Origin: Adiantum capillus-veneris
Taxonomy: Eukaryota; Streptophyta; Polypodiopsida; Polypodiales; Pteridaceae
Reading direction: 5' to 3'
Length of the DNA: 64,000 bases
NCBI GenBank assembly: GCA_014529385.2
Contig: CM043969.1
Span: forward strand, 72,318,676 to 72,382,675
A model generated the notes under the pieces. It saw only the letters and a list, made by a program, of their open reading frames with translations. It was not told where the DNA came from and ran no database searches. Shown in pieces: positions 12,301 through 24,573 of the stretch (position 1 is its first letter; each line of letters opens with the position of its first letter). A program made the position numbers and the translations under genes.

Positions 12301-15300
12301 CCATGAGTCGGCAATAGTCATACATACACCTCCCTAGATGCCTCCAGGCCCAAAAGCAGCTGACCAGAAGGTCTCATAGCGGCCACACAAAATTTAACCA
12401 CATCGCCGAATGCGGCTCTTACAAAGATGGTGCTCCTGAAGCATAAGAATATCAATCATCCCACCCACAAGGCATCTTTGAAGCTCGTGACGCAAGCGAC
12501 CCCTCTGACGCTGAAATTGGGGCCCACCTAAACTCTGTACATTCCATGAGACAATCCTCATGGGATCAGTGAGAAAAGACCGATGCTGCAACAACAGTCA
12601 ACCTCGTTATCTTGGAGGCCGGCATGGATGGGGAATAATCCGTATGCGAGAGACCTCTAGATAGGTGCGTCTGAAGTGACTATCCCACCCAAGCCAAAGC
12701 AGAGCGTGCAGTCTGTAGGGCTACAGCCTCTGTCCAAGAATCCTCATGTACAAATACATAGCAAGGAGGACTTGGAGTGTCGGCAAAAAAGTGAACCACA
12801 ATGTGCCTACATCTTGCTGCATCCGGTGATGTCGCACTGAACTTGGCGAGAGGCCACAGTGCCTTTATCAATTCTGTTACCCTCAGGTCCCCCGTGTGGT
12901 AACTCTAGAGCCTGGACTTGGAGCCAGTCCAGAAATGTGTGCAAGGTCCACTTTGTGTGATCCGTGCCACACAATAGAAAGGAGAAGCCTACCGCTGTAT
13001 CCAGAGCCTCGGTGCCTCTAGCTGCTAGAAAGAGGACGCGAACTCGAAAGAAAGCTGCCTCAATGTCGGGGGATGGGTCGCCGAAAAATCGGGTGAAGCA
13101 GTAGTCAAAGAAATCCCACCGTTGGTCAATGTCAAAACTAGTCAGCCCACGGGGACTGATGCAAAAGGAGAGACCTATACTAGAAGTGGCGTCGCTGTCC
13201 CTCCGTAGCCATTTGGCTCATAGCGAAAGCACTACCAAGTGAGCGTCGAGCTGTGGATGAGTGTCCAAGCCCGTGTGTCGGAGGGGGAGTACGGGATGGG
13301 CCGGGTGATGAGGCTTGGTTTTTTCCCCTCAGCTTTGCTCATCTTGGAGAGCTTGAGGGTTTTTTTCACCACTGGTTGTATCTTGTAATGTGGCTACTAT
13401 GCTGTTTGGAATAAGCACCCCTTCGGGAATCTGGGTGTTGGTCCTGTCAGCCTTGTCTCTGTCCATGCAACCCCTGAGAGTCACCAGTCTCGAGGAAGAT
13501 GGTTTATATGAGAGAGGTGCTTGCGGCTTGGCCTGCTGCCTTTATGTCTGAGCTTGGGGCCACTGAGTTGGACAAGGTTTTGGCGAGGGCAAGTGTGATT
13601 CACACCACTCATCGTTGGGAGAATAACCTCTTTTGGGAAAGCATGTAGGTCACAAACGAGGACTCAAATAATGGGTATACCTGCCGCTTTTGCGGCACCA
13701 GAAACGTAGTTTGGGGGGTTCTATAAAAGTACCAATGAGATCATCGAGTTGTGGCGGTAAGGAAGATATTATTGGGGCAGGCCAGGGAATTAGATTGAAA
13801 CTTGAAAGTCTGGCTCCTCTGTAGTAGCATCGATGGCCGGTTTAAATCCAAGCAGAATGGTGATTTCTTATTGTGAAATCTGACAGAGATGTGGTGGATA
13901 AGCATCAACAATTGAGGGTATGTGCTAGTATCTAGCTACTCTCAAAACGTGGAAATGTGGGAATATCTACTTACCCTCTGTTTGAGTGCTGGAAAGTAGA
14001 GGAGAGACCATTCCATTGAAACTTGGGTCGTGCATTCATTTTTGGGGATGTGAGGTTGGATATTCTAAATGGATGTATTCACTGCCTCCATGTCTTCTAT
14101 CTCCGATGTCTTGAGAATCTGCATACTCTCTTCTTCTCTTTGTGATTTTGTTATTTCTGTCTTCTGAGAATGTTTCATGTTGCTGTCATGTCCTTGAGAC
14201 ATTTATATGTGTCTTGCATTTCAGAACAAGCATCTTGAAGAAGTTTCAACAAGGTGGATTGAGGAAATGCCTCCCGTCTTGTTTCGTGTTGCAACAAAGT
14301 CATGGATTATGGCTTTGATATGTTTATATAATGTCTTGATTCTGAATAGACAACTTTAAGAAGTTTCGACAAGGACAATTGAGCAGATTCCTGTTGTCGT
14401 GGCTGCTTTCTATTATTTGATAAGCATTTATTTAGGTTGTTACTGACTATCATGGGATATCAAAGAGATTCTAAAGCTCTCTGATTTGCAGTCTACTGGT
14501 TCTATCTCCAGACGCTGTGCTTCCTGCTGTTTACCTCTCGACAAACCGTATTGCACCTGATTATGAGAATACGGTATGCTCTTGTCAAAAGTCCTTTCAC
14601 TATTTGGAGCTATTTGCATCTTGAAGATTATCATCAGCGTGCTTCTTTTTGGCTGAAAAAAGATTAATTGGTTTTTCACCACAAATATGAATTTGCTAAT
14701 TTTCACTTTTTTTTAAACTCAAAAAACTTGAAAATACTTGGTTGCTTGTTGTTTCATTTGACCAAACGTTATGTTTTCCTTGCGAAGCTTCTCCCCTTCT
14801 CTATTGACCCCTCTATATCATTCAACTCAATCCGTTCATACTTGTATTTTGGATTATTGATCAATTACAAAGAAGTGTTTTTCTTTTGTATTTTTCATAA
14901 CATCTTACTGGGAACAGGATCTAAACATTGGAGGAAGCACAGTATCTGCAGCCATTATAGAAGCAACGGGCACACAAAAGTCAAAGATCAAAGAAATGTA
15001 CAATGCTACGGGAGATCTTGGTATGTGCCAAAACACAATAATTGTGCTTTCCGTTCCCTTCCCATCTGTGCTTTGTTTCATGAAGTCTGATCTGAGCAAA
15101 TCTGTCGTTCGTGTTTCTTTTCCGCCCAGGTGATGTAGCACAAGCTTGTCGTCAAACACAATCCTTGCTAGTGGCACCACGCATTCTTTCAATTCAGCAA
15201 GTTTATTTGACTCTGTTACAAATAAGGTTTTGAACTCTTTCAGAAAAGGGGCAAGATTATCTGGTCAAACTGGCAGTTCAGAGCATAACTTTGGCCCTGC

Positions 15301-18300
15301 ATGTACAAACAGCAAAACTATTGAACTTCGCTTTTGTTGTGTGTGTGCAGCAAGGAGACCGGTAGCGGAAGCAGTTCTCGCAAGAAAGGCTTGATCCTAG
15401 GCCTGCTGCGGGCATGCAGGGAGAAAGAAACAAAGTATATTGTGAGGACATTGGTATGCTCTAAAGACTGTGCTAGTCAGTTTTTTAATACTGGGCGTTT
15501 TTTGAAGTGTATTCATGACACATAATCAGTGTTGGGCTGCATGTCCAAGGGTAGGGAATGGGAAAGGGTCCAGAATTGGCCGCAAGGGGGGAAGGAGGAA
15601 GAAGCGGAACTCAAGGAGGGAGTAGCCCTTTTAAGCTCAAGGCCTTGACTTAAATCAGGAGAAGGGGAGAGTGGCCAATGTGATATTGCAGAGTGTTATG
15701 CCGATTTTAATCTTTCAACGAAAAGGACTGTTGGGTGTTTCAGCATGCAAGTTTGTGACTGGTCATAGCGGCAGAACGCGTTTTGGAACAGCTACCCTGT
15801 CTCACGGGCACTGTCAGAATGGGGTCGTATTCTAGTGCTCACGATATTTGATATGGACCAGAGTGCTGTTCTGATATTCCCAGTCTCTGTTCCCTGTTTC
15901 TGTGCCAAGGTGACATTATACAATTTGTGCAAATTGATGCACCCTCATTTCAATTTGGAAGCTATACATGCAGGTGTGGCATTTCTGGAACCATCCCTTA
16001 GCGGTACATGTAAGCCTCCTGATTGGAGGAGCCATTACAAAGCAACGGAGAAGAGTAAGAGAGTTTTAGAGATTGATTATGCCATGATCGGGCCTGGGGT
16101 TTCTGCTTTCATCAAATACTGTATGTGTAGTTTGTTGTAATTGGTTTTGAGTCTTGTGCTTGGTTTGCAAAGTTTTGGGTATCAAACATGAGTGCAAAAT
16201 AGCATGCACGTTTGAATTTCTCATGTGAAAGATAATGAATCTCTCTTCATCCAAGAGAGTGTGTTGGACTCTAATTGGAGGCTTTAAGAGTGGCCGGCTA
16301 GATCCATGCACAGAGGCTGCTGGCTGGTTTGCAAAGTTTTGGGTATCAAACATTAGTGCAAAATAGCATGTACGGTTGATTGGAATGTCTCATGTGGAGC
16401 TCATGTGCAAGATTATGAATGTCTCTCCATTCAAGAGAGTGTGTTGGAGTCTAATTGGAGGCTTTGGAGTCTTCTTCTAGAGTTTGTGCAGATTTTTGTG
16501 CTACTATGTTCAGGAGATCGACCCTTTTGGGTTCTTCAGTCTTCACTAATTGTGAGTGAGAATTAATTATCTTCTGCACAGCAGTAGTTAGCAAGCAGGT
16601 AGTTTCAGGTATCGGAACCATCCCTTGTCTTAGTTTGTTTAGGCCTTTCAAACTCCTTTCTTTACCTAGTACAGCATCATGTATTCACTGATAGGGAAGG
16701 GAACCATCAATGCAGAACACATATTTCTTCAAACTCACAATTTGTCTTATGGAATGGGGAACAGACAGGAAATGGGAACAGGGACCCAAGAATGGCCCTT
16801 CCCTGTGTCTATGGTTCTTGAAACATGTGTCAATGGACTTTGCAATTAGTTGCTTTTGTGCTGATTAATTGAAAGGCTCAAGAAACCATGGCTACCTCTG
16901 TTTTTGTGTATTTATCAGGTTCAAAACATGAGGATTGGTGCAATGATGAGAAGTGTGTTGCCTGCTCTAGCTCAAGCAATCGTGTTTCACACTTCTCTCA
17001 CAACAAGCAAGCAGAAGCAGATAAAGAATGAGCTTCTTGTGAGTATGCAAGCTAGCTAAATGAATTGCTGAAATGATACCTTGATTGAAGGAACGATTTC
17101 TAACCTTACAGAAAGCTTCCAGCGGGATTATGGAAGCTTACAACTTCATGCCAAACTTGGTTGGTCATTCTTCTCTTTTCCTTATGGATTGTGTATTAAA
17201 ATGAATGGTTTCATGATTCACTTGCTTCCTTACACAACCTAGAAATCTTTTTGTTGAAGCTTCAAGAAACGCCCGCAATGGTGGGTATTGTATGCACTTG
17301 CAAGTTATGCTTGGCTAACAGTTCAATTCAACTTCTACACAGCTACAAGAGGAAGGTACTTGTGGTAAATAGTTGAAAACGCCACTTGTGGACTCATGAG
17401 AGGCTCAAAAGGAACGACTCTAAAAGCTCAACCCTAAAAATCTCAGCTCTAGAGCAGTGCTGGAAAAGGTGGGACTCATACCTCTGCATAGTGGCACAAA
17501 AACAGCCTACACACACTCATAAAAGCTGGCACCAAAAACTCTGGTCGGCGGAAAGTAAAGAATTCAAAAGCATAAAATCAGGCCCCTTAGCTTGTGAGAT
17601 TGAAAAGCAAGGGAGAAAATCAGGCTGTTTTCTAGTATCAAAAACAATAGAGAGACAAGCAAAGACTTGCCCAACTGCCACCCCAACAGGTCTAGGGCCA
17701 ACTGTGAGATCTTGGATACTAGAGATGAGACTCGGCTGTGCCATGACATAATCCACTGTGCTGGCTCCATGTCTGTGTGGAAAGCATGTGAAACCTCCTG
17801 TAGCGGGAAATCTCTGTAGGCCATTCAAGATGGCCAATCCATGTGCAGTCCCCATGTCTATCAAGTGCCGTCCATACTCAGTATGCTCCCCATCCTGTGA
17901 TTGTCTGGATAGGCCCGTCTCTGCAACATCCAGCTCTCTCAGCATCTCCTTTGAAGTATCATAAAATACTGTCTGATGATGTGCATTCCTAGCATTGAAA
18001 TCCCCTAGAATGATAATGTCACCATCTCTAGAGAACTCCCATATGTCATCATCCAAAATAGAGAAGGGAGACTGTCCTCTGGGAGGTGCATATATTGACG
18101 TACTTGGGGGAAGTAGCAAATAGGAATGTAAAGATATCAGCCCGTCTCTGTTCTCAATCTCACCCACATGTACCTAGCTTGCTCATCCTTGCGGGCTATA
18201 TGTATCAATGGCTGCAACTCCTCCCTGAATGACATTGCCACTCCTCCTGAGCCCCGCCCTCTGCGCTCTGATTATAACAGACTTGGACACTCCAAGTCGA

Positions 18301-18667
18301 GAATCTACCACGACACCACAAATAATCACTTCAAACAGTTCACAATTCACAATTGATTTGACACTGGCCCGGCGGAGTTCCGTGCCTAGAGATATTGGCC
18401 CCAAAGACTGGCGCCCCTTTCGGTATTTCTTTTTGTATTAATCTGTGTTCAAAGTTACAAGAGTGCAGGCAGGCGCTCACACTCAGACTGTGCGTCCAGA
18501 TGCTCCGAGTTGTGAGAGGCCTACCGGCTTATTTATAGATTACAAGGGATGCTAAAAGCAGAGCCCAAAAGCTGAAAATCAAAAGCCCTGTAAAAATAAA
18601 GCAAGAGCTTTCTTTTTGTCTCTCAAGCCATATTTGGCATAATAAAAGCAAAGCTTTTTTAAAACAA

Positions 18668-18727
<60 letters not shown>

Positions 18728-21700
18728 ACTCTCAATTTGCACAGAATAAAGCAATGCCCAAAAGCTGCGCCAGCTTCCGCGATTTGCGGGCGTCCGTACA
18801 GCTGCCATGTGGCATCTTTTTCGCAAATTGTGGGCCTGTCCTTACTGCAATGCCACGTCAGCATTTCCAGCCCGCCATTGCGAGAGAGAGAGTGTGTGTA
18901 CTGGGCAGCCACGTCACAGGTTTGTGACATACCCTCCTCTTGAAAGCATTGTAATCGCCCTCGATTATGCCTGCAAAACAGACAGGGGCCATAAACTGTC
19001 TTAGCAGACACTGACTGTTAGTACCGATGCACTAGGAACACACATCTAGTACATGTAGCAATCGACAGTCACACCACACCACATGACATCACATGACATC
19101 ACTTGACATCACATGAAAAATCACATTCAACATTCATTCGGATCTCAGACCATGATTTATCGGCAATGCAATTAGCAATCGCATCTAGATCCCCTCAGGA
19201 CCTCATAGATGTCCAATTGACTAACCCCTATTGCAACCATGTCTATCGAGATCATTCAGACCGACCAAAATGCTGCAGTCATTTTGTCTATCAGTTCTTG
19301 CACTTAAAAACAAGTCAAGGACAAATCAGTTTCATAATCGGGAATTTTATTTCATAAAGTCATACAACAAAATATTGTCAGCTCTCAGTATCCCTGAAGC
19401 TCAAAGAAATATCAGTGACTCTAGTATTCAAAATCGAGGCATCTGTTGACAAAGGAGTGGAGTAACTCCCCTCTTGTGCAAACCCACTGCACCAGATCTC
19501 TGGCCGAGCTAAATTCTGTGTTCCATTTGGAATAGACTATGCTAAACCAAAAGCTTCAAGGTAAAGTTTCACAATCTGAGGAGTATCTGCTAGGTCCTCC
19601 TCCTCCATCCACTTCGCATCCAATGCAGGATAGTTCTTGAATTTAACCAAGAACCGCCTTCTGGCTTTACCCTTATTCTTTCTGTCCTCATGTGTCAAAA
19701 TCTGTTTAGGAACAAGGATCTCCTCATTTTCTTCCACTTCGGGTTGCTCATCAGGCTCCCCATCTTCAGGCCCATCACCTTTCAAAGGTTTCAAGAGACT
19801 CACATGAAATGCATTGTGAATCCTCCAAGTGTCAGGCAGTTTCAGTCGGAAGGAGACATCATTGATCTTTTCGGAGATCGGGAAAGGTCCATAGTATCGC
19901 ATACTAAGCTTTGCAAAAAGCCTCTCCTTTCCCTTTTTCTTTCTTAGGCGTGCCTTCTCAAAACGTAAGAGCATCCAATCATCCTCCTTCAATTTCAAAT
20001 TGCGACGATGGCGATCTGCTGCCTTTTTCTGTCTTTCCTGAGATTTCTACAAAGCCTCGCGGACCTTGGCAAAAGCCGTATCTCAGTCGCGCGTGTATTC
20101 ATCCACTTCAAAAATCTTATCTTTCGTGCTTAAGAAGGGTGGAACCTTCACAACACCTTCAATAATCTCAAATGGGGCCTTCCCCGTCGAAGAGTGTATC
20201 GTGTTGTTGTAGGCAAATTCCACCAAAGGTAGATATTTTTCCCATTGAGTCTTCTGATCCGAGATATAAGACTTCAATAAATCTAAAACCACTGAATTGG
20301 CAATCTCAGATTGCCCGTCAGTCTGCGGGTGGAAAGATGACGAGAACCGCAACCGCGTGCCAATGTTCTCCCAAATTGCCTTCCAAAACAAACTTGTAAA
20401 TCTGGGGTCCCTGTCGGAGACAATCGTCTCGAGCATGCCATGTAATCTGAAAAGTTGGGCCAGAAACAGTCTTGCTAAGTGATCCGGCTTGACTGTTTTC
20501 TTCACTGGAATGAAATGAGCTTGCTTGCTAAATCTATCAATAACAGTCCAGATACAATCGTGACCACTCTGTGTTCTCGGGAGATCAAAAATGAAATCCA
20601 TTGCAATACTTTCCTATGGGCGGGTGGGTATGGGCAAAGGTTGTAACAATCCCTGTGCTTTATGCCTGTCAAACTTGACCTTCTGGCATACCAAGCAATT
20701 GCGCACAAACTCGGCCACATCCTTCTTGAGTCTCGGCCAAAAGAAGTATTTCTCTACCCCTTTCAAGGTGGTAGCAATGCTGCAGTGACCCGTAAACGGT
20801 GGGCAGTGACATTCAGTCATAACCTTTTCCCTCAACAGCCATGTAACGCACAACATGGTTTTTCTCATCAAGTAGCCATCCCGAATGGAATATCCCGCTA
20901 CTGTCTCCCCACCCCGTATCCGTGTGAATATTTGCAAAATCTGTATCCGTGGCGTACTGATCGACCATATCCTCAAAGCTCCTATGGTGTATCAAGGAAA
21001 TAGCCAGAACCAACGGCTTCTGAGACAAAGCATCTGCCACCAAATTCTTCTGTCCCTGCACATGGACAATTTGGAAGTGAAACTGTGACAAGATGTTCGC
21101 CCACCGCATCTGCTTTTCCGATAGCTGCTTCTATGACAAGAAGTAGCGTAAACTCTGATGGTCTGTGAAGACAGTAAAATCCGCTCCGAGTAGGTAGTGC
21201 TGCCACTGAGTAAGAGCATGGAGAACCGCCAAAAGCTCTCTCTCATAAATCTGTGCTGTGAATTCCGGCCTTGAGAACAATCGGCTCTCGTAAGCAATGA
21301 CATGGCCTTCTTGCATTAAGACTGCACCCAGACTACGACCACAAGCATCACAATATACTTCAAATGACTTCTGCAAGTCCGGCAAAGTCAAAACTGGTCC
21401 CTTAGTCAATTTTTCCTTCAAAGTCTGAAAGGCAGTCACCTCTGTGGATCCCCACGAGAAAGGGATTCCTTTTTGTATCAAGATATGCAAAGGGGAAGCA
21501 ACCTCTGCAAACTTTCTAATGAACCGCTTGTAGTACGAACACAATTCCAAGAAGCTTCTAACTTCATGGATATTCTTCAAATCGGGCCAATCACGGATAG
21601 TCTCTATCTTGGCCGGATCCATCTGCACTCCTGTTGCTGACACAATGTGTCCCAAAAAGTGTATCTCTGGTAGGAAAAATTCACTTTTCTTCGCATTAAT

Positions 21701-23083
21701 CACTTCTTGTGATCTCGTAATGCTTGAAAAACTTGAAGCAGATGTTCTCTATGTTCTGCCTCATCCTTGGAGAAAACAATGATATCGTCAAAGAAAATGC
21801 CAACAAATAACCTGTACTCTCAAAAAATCCTATCCATCATCCGGTTAAATGTCGCAGGAGCATTGGTTAGGCCAAAAGGCATCACCAAAAACTCAAATAA
21901 CCCAAAAGTCGTCCGAAAGGCTGTCTTGTAGACATCTCCTGGCGCGATTCGGATCTAATGATATCCACTTTTCAAGTTGATCCTCTGCTAAAGCACGAGG
22001 ATCCTTGAAGTCGGTCAAGTATATCATCGATTCTAGGAATCAAAAATCTGTTCTTGATGATGATTTTGTTGAGAGCTCTATAATCGATGCACATTCTCCA
22101 AGATCCGTCTTTCTTCAAAACCAACAACACTGGAGAGCAATACGGTGAAGTACTAGGCTTGGCAAGACCCTTTTCCAAGAGGTCTTTCACTTGGTTCATA
22201 ATTTCTTCGTTCTGAGCTCGGCTCACACGGTAAGGTGGCCGGTTCGGTGGTGTGCTTCTAGGTATCAGATCAATAGTATGATCTTTAGGACGAGCGGGTG
22301 GTACTCGCTTGGCAGGCCTTCTGAGAAGCAGTCGGCATAAGCGTGGAGTGTTGCTAAATTGACTTTATTTGACAGGAAAATAATTCTAAATGAATTATTG
22401 GAATTTTAAGTGAGAGGGTTTTTCTCACTGGAGACATCTGAGTACAGAGAATTCCTAGTGAGTCATTCAGAGTAATGATGGGAGCACTGTGAAAGGGAAT
22501 ATCTGTAAGGCCACCCGGAACGGGTACTTCTGATGCGTCACATCGGATGGGTGACAGGGAGCATCGGGAAGAAGTATCTGACCATTCGGGAACGGACATC
22601 TCTGATGCGTCATAGGATGGGTGACATAGAGCATCGCAAAGGAGATTGTACTGTAAGTTCGGTAGGAAAGGACTAGGTGATGGGTATTCCTGATGCGTCA
22701 CAAGGTGGGTGACGGGTGCGTCGGAAAGGGGATATCCATAGTCAGGAGGAAAGTCCGAACTGTGTTAGAATTGTGCACAAGGAAAAGCAAGCACTTGAAT
22801 GAAGATGGGCTCAAAGGAAACTTTGAGGAAAAACAAGTGCTTTTTGAGAAAGCGGGATTGCTTTTCGGGAAAGCAAATACTTTCCCGCAAGGAAGTCTAT
22901 GTCTGCATTGCAACTGTGCAAGTGATTGCATCAGGGACGCCTGAGAAGTGTTGTGAAAGCATTGTTTTTAACTCATAAGGTTTTATTGAGTTTGGACAGA
23001 TTGAGACTATTTTTAAAATACGCCGGCCGCCCACTTAATAAGTGGGCAGCCATTTGATAAATAAGGCAACAGATCAACCAACG

Positions 23084-23146
<63 letters not shown>

Positions 23147-24169
23147 GCAGAACAACACACACTCAAAAAAAAAAAAGTCCGCGATCTCTACGCGAGCAGC
23201 TATTCGTGCCGTGGCCAGGAGCTATAAAAGCATCATAGGCCCTCACTCGGAGGAGGAGATCAGTTTTTGCAAGAAGAAGATGCTGCTGCAGATTTCATCC
23301 GCAAAGAAGACATTGTCGGTGATGCTCATGGCTACCCAAAGTGTACCAGATGTTGCCAGGACCTAGTGCGCGAGTTCCCTCGCGAAGAAGTGCCTACGGA
23401 GCGTGTTTCCATAGCGACAAGTTGCTGTTTTTCTCTGTTTTCAGCCCATAAACGTCGTAGACGGGGCTGATTTACATAGAAGGAACCTGAGAACACACCT
23501 CTTTTGTGTGTTGGATTGGAAGAGAGGATTTTCTACATAGAGATCTCTTCCGGGGGAATTGCTTTTCGAGAACCAAGTTGCGTTTCGAGCATCAAGACTT
23601 TGAAGGTAACGATTTTCATGTTATGATCTCTAAGTATTTGTTTGTAGGTGTACTTCCTCTTAGTGAGGGAGTAGGAGCAGAGGAAGGCATGAGCCTCTGC
23701 AAGCGCTTTGAGAAATTAGAGCCAGATCAACCCAAGGGTTTCGTACCCAAGTGTGGGAAGTAGATCCACGATCGGAGAGAGGTAGTCTCTCGAGTTGTGA
23801 TCCGGAAGTTGAGATTCCCAAGTAAGGACTTCACGTCTGGGAAAGCAGAGTTGTTCTGCGAGAAGAGGACCCTGGAAACAGAGTTAGAAAAGAGTTGCAG
23901 GGACGCCATGCCCTGAGTCTGGAAGGTGAGATCCAGAGGCGAGAACCTTGATTCTTGAGGATTTGGAATAAGGAACAGATGTTCCTTGGAATAGGGCTTT
24001 GCCCTAGGAATAGGAAGCCGAGGCTTCCGTGAACCATCAAGTCTTATTCTAGAACGAACGTGGTAATACGTTCAGTTCAAGTGCTTGTATAGACTTCTCC
24101 TCAGTAATAAAGATACTATCACCGGGGGGGGGGGGAGGGGGGACTAACCCATCTTTTGGTCCCCAGTAC

Positions 24170-24227
<58 letters not shown>

Positions 24228-24495
24228 CATGGAGGAAGTCGATGAGATCGGACAGCGACTGATGAGAGATTTCATCTGAACCCACAAACCCCCCTCCCCC
24301 CCCCCCCCCCCCCCCCCCCCCCTTATTTCCTTTCTCCTTAGTGCCTTAGTGTTTTAGTGTTAGTTCTTTGTAACTTGGTAACTTTGCAACTTGGTAATTT
24401 CCGTACTCAGACATGGTATCAGATTCACCAATTGTAACTTTTTGGTTTCATAGGTCATTTTGGCCTTTTGAAGACGTTAATATAACATTTATAAC

Positions 24496-24573
<78 letters not shown>

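Noticed and set aside
8835-13350. Twin priming as the cause of the inverted LINE halves
   Set aside because: Twin priming puts the inverted 5' piece upstream of the sense 3' piece. Here the two pieces point at each other.
13670-13745. BED-type zinc finger of a hAT transposase (GYTCRFCG)
   Set aside because: Only a dozen residues fit and the histidine half is missing. Too weak to call.
17240-17290. Candidate extra LIG6 exon ([13 protein letters not shown] reading)
   Set aside because: The exons at 17,159 and 35,129 already join in frame and match the family without a gap. The reading has no counterpart in ligases.
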